NCBI GenBank assembly: GCA_965117015.1
Contig: OZ220747.1
Span: 2,480,001 to 2,544,000, forward strand
Origin: Aldehydirespirator sp965117015
GTDB lineage: Bacteria; Actinomycetota; Acidimicrobiia; Acidimicrobiales; Aldehydirespiratoraceae
DNA: 64,000 nt
Reading direction: 5' to 3'
Part shown: positions 51,524 through 59,589 of the stretch, one piece after another
Numbering within the stretch: the stretch's first letter is position 1
Layout: each line of letters begins with the position of its first letter
The notes under the pieces: model-generated
What the model was told of the DNA's origin: nothing
Database searches by the model: none
Seen by the model: only the letters and a program-made list of their open reading frames with translations
Position numbers and translations under genes: made by a program

Positions 51524-51970
51524 GTGATCTGGCTGATCGCTGCGGTCGGCTTGGCTGCCGTGGTGGTGATCGCCTTCGTGTCGGTGGGGATCGCGGTCGG
51601 ACGGCTGGAGCAGGAGACCGCACCGTCGGTGTACCGGCTGTCGCAAGCTGTCACCTATGTGGCCGACCACCTGCCCGACGAGGTGACCGCCAGGATCAGC
51701 TACGACGACGTTCAGACGGTGCTGGGCTGGCACCTCGACTGGTTCGCGGCGGTGGGCCTGGCCACCTCCCACGGCCAGGAGCTCGGCGATTCTGCAGTGG
51801 CGGTCGGCGACATGGCCGTGGCCGACACCGGCGCGGCCTGCGACGCAGTGGTGGCCCGATCCCTGGAGGAAGGCGGCCCCGACCCGGTGGACGTGGTGTG
51901 CATCCTCGAGGCCCAGCTCGCCTATCTGACCGAGATAGGAGCTGTAAGCGCAGGCGATCCTCCGGCCTGA
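51524..51970 (+). CDS. Small single-pass membrane protein
   Basis: A 148-residue protein of unknown function with one N-terminal membrane helix (VIWLIAAVGLAAVVVIAFVSV) and an exported or cytoplasmic acidic domain containing two cysteines (GAACDAVV, DVVCILEAQ). GTG 51524 has GGAGGGG 8 nt upstream; the in-frame GTG at 51452 would add 24 residues encoded by the dispersed repeat. It follows acyl-CoA dehydrogenase by about 90 bp. Confidence 0.65.
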   Translation: MIWLIAAVGLAAVVVIAFVSVGIAVGRLEQETAPSVYRLSQAVTYVADHLPDEVTARISYDDVQTVLGWHLDWFAAVGLATSHGQELGDSAVAVGDMAVADTGAACDAVVARSLEEGGPDPVDVVCILEAQLAYLTEIGAVSAGDPPA

Positions 51971-52030
51971 CTGTTGAGATCTCGTCCGCCCCGGTGCTTG
52001 GCTCGGGGACCGGATTGTGGTTGACTGGTG

Positions 52031-52170
52031 CCACCAAGGAAAGGAGGTGGTCCAACTGAGTGCTTTATGCTTTGTGACCTTGGAGGTGGCTGGCCGCTAG
52101 CTACGGCAAGCTGGACCGACTGGCGAATCCCCGCCAGCTCCACCCCCGATCCGAGTCGCCGGACCTAGTC
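52031..52170 (+). ncRNA. Candidate structured RNA/leader with extended Shine-Dalgarno
   Basis: In the 329-bp gap between 51970 and 52299 sits AAAGGAGGTGGTCCA (52040-52054), complementary at almost every base to the 16S rRNA tail. Downstream are GTG 52060 (five codons) and ATG 52067, which opens a 33-codon frame (MLCDLGGGWPLATASWTDWR is its first part) to TAG 52166-52168. The same segment folds: CTGGCG-AATCCC-CGCCAG (52120-52137), GCCG-CTAGCTA-CGGC (52093-52107) and an outer GGTGG/CCACC pair (52085-52089 with 52140-52144). It may be a small-protein gene, a regulatory RNA or both. Confidence 0.4.
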
Positions 52171-52245
52171 ACATCCGGCCAGGCACCGCGGCCCTCCCGG
52201 CTGCGAGTGTGCGAGGCTCGACCGGGATTTCCGGCAGAAACGACT

Positions 52246-52275
52246 AGTGGGGCGGGCCTTCCGGCCCGCCCCACT
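52246..52275 (+). terminator. Strong GC hairpin before the alpha/beta hydrolase gene
   Basis: A perfect 13-bp stem, AGTGGGGCGGGCC with GGCCCGCCCCACT, closes on a TTCC tetraloop. It lies after the structured element at 52031-52170 and 24 bp before the next gene's GTG. No U-tract follows; termination in GC-rich actinobacteria often tolerates this. Confidence 0.6.
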
Positions 52276-52298
52276 GCGCGTCCGTCCACGCCGATACG

Positions 52299-53102
52299 GT
52301 GAGCCCGATGGACAGCCGGTTCACCGTCGACTCGAACGAGCTGACGGCTCACCTCGCCCGGCCGGCCCGACCTCCTGCCGTTCAGCCGGCGGCGGTGATC
52401 GTCCACGGCTTCCCCACCGAACCCGGCGGGGGCATCAACTCCACCATGACCATGCCCGCGCTGGCCGACCTGATCGCGGCCGAGACCGGCTTCGCCACGC
52501 TGACCTACGCATCGAGGGGGGTGGCCGGTTCCGCGGGCGACTTCTCGCTCAACGGCTGGCGGCGCGACCTGGCCGGAGCGGTCGACTTCCTGACGTCGGA
52601 GGTGCTGTGCGCGGGCGTCTGGCTGATCGGCTTCGGAACCGGTGGAGCGCTGGCGGTCGTGGTGGCCAGCCGCGACGAGCGGGTGCGGGGCGTGGCCGCC
52701 GTGGCCGCGCCGGCCGACTTCGAGGACTGGGCCCGCAATCCCCGCAAGCTGCTGGTGTGGGCGCGGGAGGTGGGCGTGATACGTGATCCGGAGTTCCCTC
52801 AGCGATTCGACCGGTGGGCTGCGGAGATCAAGGCGGTGCGGGCCGTGGAGGCAGCGGAGTCGCTCGGAGACCGGTCCCTGCTGGTGCTCCACGGAAGCGA
52901 CGACGAGACGGTCCCGGTGTTCGATGCCCGGGTCCTCGCCGATGCCCACGCCGGTGCCGACTTGCGCATCATCGGCGGCGCCGGGCACCACCTGCGCCAC
53001 GACCCCCGGGCCGTCGCGGTGCTGCTGGGCTGGCTCGAGCGCCAGCGCCAGTCGCTGCTGGCCTCAGCGGCCGGGGCCGGCGACCGCAACGCCAGCCTCT
53101 AG
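52299..53102 (+). CDS. Alpha/beta-hydrolase fold protein with a replaced nucleophile
   Basis: An alpha/beta hydrolase of 267 residues with oxyanion segment VIVHGFPTEPGG, acid residue in LLVLHGSDDETVPVFDA and His in GGAGHHLRHDP. The nucleophile elbow reads LIGFGTGGALA, that is GxTxG where GxSxG is expected, so it may be catalytically altered. GTG 52299 or ATG 52308 can start it. Its TAG stop lies in the leader of the second hairpin-repeat pair. Confidence 0.8.
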   Translation: MSPMDSRFTVDSNELTAHLARPARPPAVQPAAVIVHGFPTEPGGGINSTMTMPALADLIAAETGFATLTYASRGVAGSAGDFSLNGWRRDLAGAVDFLTSEVLCAGVWLIGFGTGGALAVVVASRDERVRGVAAVAAPADFEDWARNPRKLLVWAREVGVIRDPEFPQRFDRWAAEIKAVRAVEAAESLGDRSLLVLHGSDDETVPVFDARVLADAHAGADLRIIGGAGHHLRHDPRAVAVLLGWLERQRQSLLASAAGAGDRNASL

Positions 53103-53236
53103 CGGCAAACGGGGGAATCGGCAGCGTTGTGCACGATATGTGTGCGTGCTGCTGCCAGTTCGCGGCGGTCTAGCGGCAAACGGGGGAATTGGCAGCGTTG
53201 GGTTCCCGTTTGGGCGCTCTGGGCTGCCAGTTCGGG
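53100..53236 (+). repeat. Hairpin-forming repeat family, tandem pair 2
   Basis: Two more copies of the hairpin unit (53114-53164 and 53185-53236), each preceded by TCTAGCGGCAAACGGGGGAA, giving a 71-bp period. Stem ends AATYGGCAGC and CTGCCAGTTCG match pair 1 at 43479-43602, whereas the first copy's loop (TGCACGATATGTGTGCG) is wholly different. The hydrolase stop TAG is part of the conserved leader. The spacer holds no gene. Confidence 0.85.
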
Positions 53237-53248
53237 CAGGGTGGGCGG

Positions 53249-54478
53249 TCAGTCGCCGTTGTCGGGGGGCAGGGCGATGGTGAACTGCGCCCCGTAGCCC
53301 TCGCGTGAGGACACGCTCACCTCGCCGCCGTGGTTCAGGGCCACATGGCGCACGATCGCCAGTCCCAGCCCGGTGCCGCCCGTGCTGCGGCTGCGGGCCC
53401 GGTCGACCCGGTAGAAGCGCTCGAAGATACGTGACTGCTCGGCCGCCGGGATGCCGATGCCTTCGTCGGTGACCGACAGGGTCAGGGTGTGCCTGTCGGC
53501 CTCGACCTCGACATCGACCCGTCCGCCGGGTTCGCTGAACTTGACCGCGTTGTCGAGCAGATTGAATACGGCCGACTCGAGATGAAGCCGGGAGCCTCGC
53601 ATCGGTGAGAGGTCGGCGGGCAGCGACACCACCACCTTGACATCCCGCTGCTCGGCGGTCTCCGAGATGCGGTCGGTGGCGGTGGCCACCACGGCGCGGA
53701 GGTCGACCCGCTCGCCGGGACGGCCGCTCTCGTCCTCGAGCGTGGCCAGGGTCAGCAGATCGTCGATGGTGTTGGCCACCCGCTGGATCTCGAACTGCAT
53801 CCGGCCCGCGAGCCGGGCTACCACCTCCGGCTCGGAGTCCGCGGCCAGCGAGTCCGCCAGCAGGCTCAGAGCCCCGATCGGGGTCTTGAGCTCGTGGCTG
53901 ACGTTTGCCACGAAGTCCCTTCTCACCGACTCGATGCGGTCGTGCTCGGTGATGTCGTGCACCAGCGCGACCGCGCCGAGCATCTCGCCCTCGCGCTCCA
54001 CCGGCCCGGCCCTGACCTCGTAGCTGCGGCGGGGCTCGGCGTGGAGTTCGACCCTGGTCGTGACCAGCTCGCCCGAGCGGGCCCGCTCGAGCAGGTCCTT
54101 GATCACCGGGGCCACGAGGGCCTCGCCGTGGCGAGCTTGCAGGAACTGCGTCGCGGCGGTGTTCTGCGCCACCACCCGGCCGTCGCGGTCGCACAGCACG
54201 AGTCCTGCCTGCAGGGCGTCGAGGCTCGCCTCCACCCTGCTGGCCGCGGTCTCGGCCGACACCTGGCCGGCTTCGGCCGACTCCATGCGCCTCTCCGCGT
54301 CCTCGATGACCCGGCGGGCTGGTTGCCGCCGGCTGTGGGGTGCCCGCCCGCGGCTGGCCCGGTGGTGCCGCTGGGGGTCACGATTCCTGATCCATCGTCG
54401 CAGGAGAGCCCGGTCAAGGGCGATGCCCACCATTGCGCCGCTCACCACCAGGAGCACTCCGATGATGAGCGAGGTCAT
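53249..54478 (-). CDS. phoR: Phosphate-regulon-type sensor histidine kinase (SenX3/PhoR)
   Basis: Membrane sensor kinase of 409 residues. One or two N-terminal membrane segments (LIIGVLLVVSGAMVGIAL), a PAS-like region (SLDALQAGLVLCDRDGRVV), H-box FVANVSHELKTPIGAL, N-box HLESAVFNLLDNAVKF and G-boxes DEGIGIP and GGTGLGLAIV. It is 12 bp downstream of phoU at the end of pstSCAB-phoU, so it most likely senses phosphate status through PhoU/Pst. The cognate response regulator gene is not in the window. Confidence 0.9.
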   Translation of the reverse strand: MTSLIIGVLLVVSGAMVGIALDRALLRRWIRNRDPQRHHRASRGRAPHSRRQPARRVIEDAERRMESAEAGQVSAETAASRVEASLDALQAGLVLCDRDGRVVAQNTAATQFLQARHGEALVAPVIKDLLERARSGELVTTRVELHAEPRRSYEVRAGPVEREGEMLGAVALVHDITEHDRIESVRRDFVANVSHELKTPIGALSLLADSLAADSEPEVVARLAGRMQFEIQRVANTIDDLLTLATLEDESGRPGERVDLRAVVATATDRISETAEQRDVKVVVSLPADLSPMRGSRLHLESAVFNLLDNAVKFSEPGGRVDVEVEADRHTLTLSVTDEGIGIPAAEQSRIFERFYRVDRARSRSTGGTGLGLAIVRHVALNHGGEVSVSSREGYGAQFTIALPPDNGD

Positions 54479-54490
54479 CGGTATTCGATT

Positions 54491-55252
54491 CTAGTCGGCC
54501 TCGTCGTCGCCGTTGGAGGACATCTCCGCCGAGTCAGTGGCCAGTTCATGCGTTCTCGGCTCGTCTCTGACCCGGTGCCGGGCCAACCCGGCCCGCCACG
54601 GCATGACCCCGGAGACCATGTAGCGGACCCGGTCGCTGATGTTCACGGCATGGTCGCCGATGCGCTCGTAGTAGCGGGCTATCAAGGCCAGCTGCATCGA
54701 CGGCTGAACGTCGAGATCGTGGGTGCGGCTGGACTCCAGGAGGGTCTTGACGAAGGTGCGGTGCAGGCTGTCGAGCCGGTCGTCGATGTCGTGAAGGGCG
54801 CTGGCCAACGCAGCGTCGTGCTCGGAGTAGGAGTCCACCGACAACCGGATCAGCCGGATGGCCTCCTCGTTCATCTCCGCGATGAGACCGCGCAGCCTGG
54901 GGGGCAGCTCGGTGCGGAACATGCGGCGGGCGCCCTTGCAGATGTTGCAGGCCAGGCCGCCGGTCCGCTCGAGCTCGCCGGTGATCCACATGGCAGCCAG
55001 GATCTGGCGGAGGTCGCCGGCCATGGGCTGCTGCAGGGCCAGCAGGCTCTGGCATTTCTCCTCGACCTCGATGGCGGCCACGTCGATGTGGTCGTCGTCG
55101 TCGATGATCTGCTGGGCCTCGGCCAGGTCGTTCTTCAACAATGCGTCGGTGGCCCTGGCCACCGCGTCGCTGGCCCGGGCGGCGAGCTGGACTATCAGGT
55201 CGCTGATCTCGTCGATCTCGGCGTGGAACCCCTTGCGGGTCTGCTCGGTCAT
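54491..55252 (-). CDS. phoU: Phosphate transport system regulatory protein PhoU
   Basis: Negative regulator linking Pst transport to the sensor kinase; 253 residues, two repeated three-helix bundles. Each repeat carries an acidic metal-binding E/DxxxD pattern (DHIDVAAIEVEEKCQSLLAL and RYYERIGDHAVNISDRVRY). ATG 55252, 11 bp after pstB. Confidence 0.94.
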   Translation of the reverse strand: MTEQTRKGFHAEIDEISDLIVQLAARASDAVARATDALLKNDLAEAQQIIDDDDHIDVAAIEVEEKCQSLLALQQPMAGDLRQILAAMWITGELERTGGLACNICKGARRMFRTELPPRLRGLIAEMNEEAIRLIRLSVDSYSEHDAALASALHDIDDRLDSLHRTFVKTLLESSRTHDLDVQPSMQLALIARYYERIGDHAVNISDRVRYMVSGVMPWRAGLARHRVRDEPRTHELATDSAEMSSNGDDEAD

Positions 55253-55263
55253 GATCGTCTCTC

Positions 55264-56166
55264 TCAGCCGAACCGGCCGGTGACGTAGTTCTCGGTGCGC
55301 TCGTCGGAGGGATTGGAGAACATCTTCTGGGTGGTGTCCACCTCCACCAGGATGCCGGTGCGGGTGTCGTTCTCGGAGGTGACGTCCGCGGTGAAGAAGG
55401 CGGTGGTGTCACTCACCCGGGCGGCCTGCTGCATGTTGTGGGTCACGATCATGATCGTGTAGTCCTGCTTGATCTCCTGCATCAGGTCCTCGATGCGGGC
55501 GGTGGCAATGGGGTCGAGCGCCGAGCAGGGCTCGTCCATCAGCAGCACGTCGGGGCCGACCGCGATGGCCCTGGCGATGCAGAGCCGCTGCTGCTGGCCT
55601 CCCGACAGCCCGAGGGCCGAGTCCTTGAGGCGATCGTTCACCTCATCCCACAGGGCCGCCTTGCGCAGCGAGTTCTCCACGATGTCGTCGAGACCCTTCT
55701 TCTGGCCGGCCACCCGCGGCCCGTAGGCCACGTTGTCGTAGATCGACTTGGGGAAGGGGTTGGGCTTCTGGAACACCATGCCGATGCGGCGGCGGACCTC
55801 GACAGGGTCGACCCGCTCGTCGTACAGGTCGGTGCCGCGGTAGGTGATGGAGCCGGTGACCCGGGCGTCCTTGATGAGGTCGTTCATCCGGTTGTAGCAG
55901 CGCAGCACCGTGGACTTGCCGCACCCCGAGGGGCCGATGAGGGCCATGATCTCGTTCTTGGGCACGGTGAAGGTCACGTCCCGCACGGCGCGGAAGGCTC
56001 CGTAATAGACGTTCACGTCCTGCGACTCGAACACGACGTCCCGCTCGGTGGCCAGCGAAGGCATCCCCGGTGCCGGGGTCACCTCGCCGTCAGTGGCGAC
56101 CGGACGCTCGATCAAGCGAGGGGCCGATTCTGCCATCGAACGGGGAGCCTCTTCTGTCATGGACAC
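55264..56166 (-). CDS. pstB: Phosphate ABC transporter ATP-binding protein PstB
   Basis: ATPase of the high-affinity phosphate importer; 300 residues. The first 40 are an extra, Pro/Glu-rich extension. Walker A is GPSGCGKSTVLRCYNRMND, signature LSGGQQQRLCIARAIA, Walker B VLLMDEPCSALDPIA and His-loop IVTHNMQQAARVSD. GTG 56166 has AGAGG at good spacing; the ATG two codons later is possible. It follows pstA with almost no gap. Confidence 0.95.
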   Translation of the reverse strand: MSMTEEAPRSMAESAPRLIERPVATDGEVTPAPGMPSLATERDVVFESQDVNVYYGAFRAVRDVTFTVPKNEIMALIGPSGCGKSTVLRCYNRMNDLIKDARVTGSITYRGTDLYDERVDPVEVRRRIGMVFQKPNPFPKSIYDNVAYGPRVAGQKKGLDDIVENSLRKAALWDEVNDRLKDSALGLSGGQQQRLCIARAIAVGPDVLLMDEPCSALDPIATARIEDLMQEIKQDYTIMIVTHNMQQAARVSDTTAFFTADVTSENDTRTGILVEVDTTQKMFSNPSDERTENYVTGRFG

Positions 56167-56167
56167 T

Positions 56168-57130
56168 TCAGCCTCTCTTCTTCTCGAACCGGTTCCTCAG
56201 CAGGATGGCGGCGGAGTTCATCATTAGCACGAACACGAGCAGGACGACGATGGCGGCCGCGGCCGCCGCGATGAAGCCGACGTCCCGGCCGGACTGCACC
56301 GTCCAGCTCGTGATGACGATGGGCAGGGCGGTGAACTGGTCGGTGAGGGCGCCGATGTCGAGCAGGCCGGGATTGTCGCCGAGCCGCCCGGAGATGGCGC
56401 CCACCAGGATCAGCGGGGCGGCCTCGCCGACGGCTCGGGACATCGACAGAAGCGTGCCGGTGAGGATGCCCGGCGCGGCGTAGGGCAGCACCTGGGTCCG
56501 GATCATCTCCCACCTGGTGGCGCCCACGCCGTAGGCGCCCTCCCGGAGCTCGATGGGCACCGCCCGGAAGGCCTCGCCGGAGGTGATCACCACGATGGGC
56601 AGCACGAGAATGGCCAGCGTGATCCCGCCCGAGAGGGCCGAGCTTCCGCCGGTGAACCGGTCGAGGCCGAAGATCTGGCCGTTGAGCAGCAGAGCCAGCC
56701 CCAGCAGGCCGTACACCACCGACGGCACGCCGGCCAGGTTGCGGATGTTGACCTCGATGAAGGCGGTGAAGCGGTTCCGGGGGGCGTACTCCTCGAGGTA
56801 GACCGCCGCGCCGATCCCGATGGGGAAGGCCAGCACGGCCACGATGATGGCTATCCACAGGGAGCCGTACATGCCCTGGTGGATGCCGAGGCTCTCGTCG
56901 GACGAACGGGACCGCAGCGTGCCCTGGAGGAAATCCCACAGGCGGGTCCCTATCTGGTCGGTACTGTCCAACGCCACGGTGACCAGCAGCACGGCCAGCA
57001 GGGCCAGCGTGATCAGGAGGCACGATTGGAGCACCGTCTTGAACAGCAGGCCCCGGGTGTCCACCCGGCGCCTCTCGATGGAGGCGGCGATGGCGGCCCG
57101 GGACCTGTCGTCAGAGAGGCGGCTGATCAT
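56168..57130 (-). CDS. pstA: Phosphate ABC transporter permease PstA
   Basis: Second membrane channel subunit; 320 residues, six membrane helices. The EAA-type loop is IPIELREGAYGVGATRWEMI and PYAAPGILTGTLLSMSRAVGEAAPLI follows. ATG 57130 is 22 bp after pstC. Topology and order pstS-C-A-B-phoU are classic. Confidence 0.94.
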   Translation of the reverse strand: MISRLSDDRSRAAIAASIERRRVDTRGLLFKTVLQSCLLITLALLAVLLVTVALDSTDQIGTRLWDFLQGTLRSRSSDESLGIHQGMYGSLWIAIIVAVLAFPIGIGAAVYLEEYAPRNRFTAFIEVNIRNLAGVPSVVYGLLGLALLLNGQIFGLDRFTGGSSALSGGITLAILVLPIVVITSGEAFRAVPIELREGAYGVGATRWEMIRTQVLPYAAPGILTGTLLSMSRAVGEAAPLILVGAISGRLGDNPGLLDIGALTDQFTALPIVITSWTVQSGRDVGFIAAAAAAIVVLLVFVLMMNSAAILLRNRFEKKRG

Positions 57131-57152
57131 CGGCGCGGATCCAACAGGTCCA

Positions 57153-58304
57153 TCAGTAGGCCTCCCGGACCTTCGACACGAAGCGGGAGGCGATGATGTT
57201 GAGGCTCAAGGTGGCCAGGAACAGCAGCAGGCCCACGAAGTAGAGGCTCTGGAACGTGAGGCCCTCGCCCACGACGCTGTCGGTGCCCGAGGCCAGCGAG
57301 GCCATTGCTGCGGTCATGGTCAGGCCTCCCTCGAAGGGGGAGTCGGCGAACCGGGCCGCGTCGGCCGCGCCGGCGGCCATGAACACGACCATCGTCTCGC
57401 CGATGGCCCGGGAGACGGCCACGATGAAGGCGGCCACGATGCCGGAAATGGCCGCAGGCAGCACCACCGTGGTGGCCGTGGCCATCTTGCGGGCGCCGAG
57501 CCCCGCGGACGCCTCCCGCAGCGAGTCGGGCACCGCGGCCATGGCGTCCTCGGAGATCGAGGCCACCAGCGGGATGGTCAGGATCCCAACGCCGATACCG
57601 CCCGCGGCCAGCGATCCGGCGTCGTTGGGCGCGAACTCCAGCCACACATCGAGTATCCAGGCCAGCGCCAGGGCGAAGACGACCACCAGCGTCGCTATCG
57701 ACGCCACCGCGCCGATGCGGGCCGAGGGATCGGCCGTTCCCTCCCGGTACTGCTTGATCTTGGATTGTGCTATCCCGGCGGCGATCACCGCGTAGCCGAG
57801 CAGGATCACCGCGCCCAGCACCAGGAAGGTGTCCTTGCCGATGCGCCCCACGATGTTGGGCGCGATCCAGGTCAGCGCGAAGAAGCCCAGCACGACCGAG
57901 GGGATGCCGGCCAGGATCTCCAGCGCGGGCTTGAGCCATGACCGCACCCTCCGGCTGGCGTACTCCGACAGGTACACCGCGGCCCCCAGACCCAGCGGCC
58001 CGGCCACCACCATGGCGATCCCGGTGACGATCAGGGAGGACACGACGATGGTCGGGATGTCGTACAGTCCCCGCCGGGGGAACCATCCCCGCTGTCCCCA
58101 TGTGTCGGCCCAGTCCACCTGCGTGATGAAGGTCCACGCCTCCCGCAGGAGGCTCCACACGATCAGCGTGCTCACCACAACCGACACGAGCGCCGTCACC
58201 AGCAGCGTGTATCTGATGATCACTTCGCGGTGCCTGCGGGAAGGCGTGATCTGAAGCTGATCGACAGTCAGAAGCTCTGGATGTACGACGTTCGTGTCGG
58301 TCAT
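57153..58304 (-). CDS. pstC: Phosphate ABC transporter permease PstC
   Basis: First membrane channel subunit; 383 residues. It has a hydrophilic N-terminus, a long extracytoplasmic segment after helix 1 and the EAA loop PDSLREASAGLGARKMATAT, with VSRAIGETMVVFMAAG. ATG 58304 is the last of three ATGs created by a 14-bp tandem repeat; translation may arrive by relay through two mini-ORFs. Confidence 0.93.
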   Translation of the reverse strand: MTDTNVVHPELLTVDQLQITPSRRHREVIIRYTLLVTALVSVVVSTLIVWSLLREAWTFITQVDWADTWGQRGWFPRRGLYDIPTIVVSSLIVTGIAMVVAGPLGLGAAVYLSEYASRRVRSWLKPALEILAGIPSVVLGFFALTWIAPNIVGRIGKDTFLVLGAVILLGYAVIAAGIAQSKIKQYREGTADPSARIGAVASIATLVVVFALALAWILDVWLEFAPNDAGSLAAGGIGVGILTIPLVASISEDAMAAVPDSLREASAGLGARKMATATTVVLPAAISGIVAAFIVAVSRAIGETMVVFMAAGAADAARFADSPFEGGLTMTAAMASLASGTDSVVGEGLTFQSLYFVGLLLFLATLSLNIIASRFVSKVREAY

Positions 58305-58335
58305 GGAGTGTCGGTCATGGAGTGTCAGTCATGGA
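58294..58335 (-). repeat. Three 14-bp tandem repeats at the pstC start
   Basis: The plus-strand unit GTGTCGGTCATGGA occurs three times (58294, 58308 and 58322, the last with one change). On the coding strand each copy contains an ATG. The first two open five-codon frames MTDTP whose TGA overlaps the next ATG (58315-58332 and 58301-58318), and the third ATG (58304) starts pstC. Confidence 0.92.
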
Positions 58336-58385
58336 GTGTCGGCGGGGGCCTTCCCGGGTCAGATCCGGGCCGGGCGCCCGATGTT

Positions 58386-59447
58386 CTAGCTGAGGAGGGT
58401 GCGGCTGTGCCAGCGGTCGGCGGTCTCGGCGTGGGCGGCAGCGGTGAGCGGCACGTAGCCGACCTCGCTGACGGCCTGGCTGAGGGCCTCTGAGACGTAG
58501 AAGTCGACGTAGGCGACGATGGCGGGGTTGGCTGCGGCCTTGTCCGCGTTGACGTAGATCCACAGGTCCCGGCTGATCGGGTACTCGTTGGAGGCGATGG
58601 TGTCGGCGGTGGGCGACACGCAGCCGTCGCCGCCGTCGACCTCCAGCAGCTTCACGCCCGAGGCGTTGATGGCGAAGGCGAACCCGACCCAGCCCAGGCT
58701 GGCGTCGCTGGACTGGATGCCCTGCAGGATGACGTTGTCGTTGCCTGAGGGGCTGTAGTCGGTGCGGGTGGTGGCGTCCACTCCGGCCTCCTCGGCGAGG
58801 TCCTCGAGGACGATCTCGACGAAGGAGTCGAAGGTGCCGGACTCCTCGCCGGGTCCGAAGATGTCCAGCGGGGCGTCGGGCAGGCCGGCTGAGGCCTCGG
58901 CCCAGGTGCTGGTGCCCTCGCCGTTGGGGCCGATGAGGTCGAACAGCTGGTGGAAGTTCAAGCACTCGACCGCGTCGTTGTCAGCGTTGGTCATAACCGC
59001 GATGCCGTCGATGCCCACCTTGAGCTCGACGATGTTGGTGATGCCGGCCTCGAAGCAGTCTTCCTTCTCGGAGTCCTTGATCTGGCGGGAGGCGTCGGAG
59101 ATGTCGGTCTCGCCCGCGCAGAACAGCTTGAAGCCGTCGCCGGTGCCGGGACCGTCCACGGTCACCGACACATCCGGGGCCGCGTCCTCGAACAGCTCCG
59201 CCACCCGGATCGAGATCGGCTCCACCGTCGACGAACCGGAGATGTTCACCTCCCCCGAGACAGGGACCGTCTCTTCTTCGGTCATGGCCGCGTCCGCCGT
59301 GGTTGCAGCGGGTTCCGCGGTGCCGGTATCGGTAGCGGCCTCCGGTGTAGAGGTCTCTTCGTCGTCGTCACCGCACGCCGCGGCCACCAGCGAGAAGCTC
59401 ACGAGAATCACCGGCAGCCAGAGGGGCCGGCGCCTTGGATTGCGCAT
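58386..59447 (-). CDS. pstS: Phosphate-binding lipoprotein PstS
   Basis: Extracytoplasmic phosphate-binding protein of the Pst importer; 353 residues. A lipoprotein signal ends in LVAAAC with acylated Cys25, then an acidic Thr/Glu linker. Phosphate-binding segments are NISGSSTVEPIS, DISDASRQIKDSE and FGPGEESGTFDSFVE. ATG 59447 has GGGAGGG about 9 nt upstream. It heads the pst operon behind a PHO box. Confidence 0.95.
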   Translation of the reverse strand: MRNPRRRPLWLPVILVSFSLVAAACGDDDEETSTPEAATDTGTAEPAATTADAAMTEEETVPVSGEVNISGSSTVEPISIRVAELFEDAAPDVSVTVDGPGTGDGFKLFCAGETDISDASRQIKDSEKEDCFEAGITNIVELKVGIDGIAVMTNADNDAVECLNFHQLFDLIGPNGEGTSTWAEASAGLPDAPLDIFGPGEESGTFDSFVEIVLEDLAEEAGVDATTRTDYSPSGNDNVILQGIQSSDASLGWVGFAFAINASGVKLLEVDGGDGCVSPTADTIASNEYPISRDLWIYVNADKAAANPAIVAYVDFYVSEALSQAVSEVGYVPLTAAAHAETADRWHSRTLLS

Positions 59448-59548
59448 TTAGTCTTCCCTCCCTTGGGAATATGGCATGGCAAGCCCGCGCCACCCGCGGA
59501 CCGAACGGCAAGCTAGAGGGGGCCGGGTTTCGGCTAGCCAGTGAGACC

Positions 59549-59587
59549 GCGAACCCGGAGTGAATGCCGGTGAACGGCAGGTGAATT
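59549..59587 (-). promoter_or_regulatory. PHO box upstream of pstS
   Basis: On the minus strand, ATTCACC, GTTCACC, TTCACTC and a weaker TTCGCGG occur with 10-11 bp spacing. This matches the direct-repeat PHO boxes bound by PhoP/PhoB-type response regulators in actinobacteria. The site begins 2 bp downstream of the stop codon of the selenoprotein at 59590 and is about 100 bp upstream of the pstS ATG. Confidence 0.6.
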
Positions 59588-59589
59588 GT

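Noticed and set aside
52040..52054. Fragment of 16S rRNA
   Set aside because: It is only 15 nt and is the complement of the rRNA tail, as in a Shine-Dalgarno; no other rRNA sequence surrounds it.
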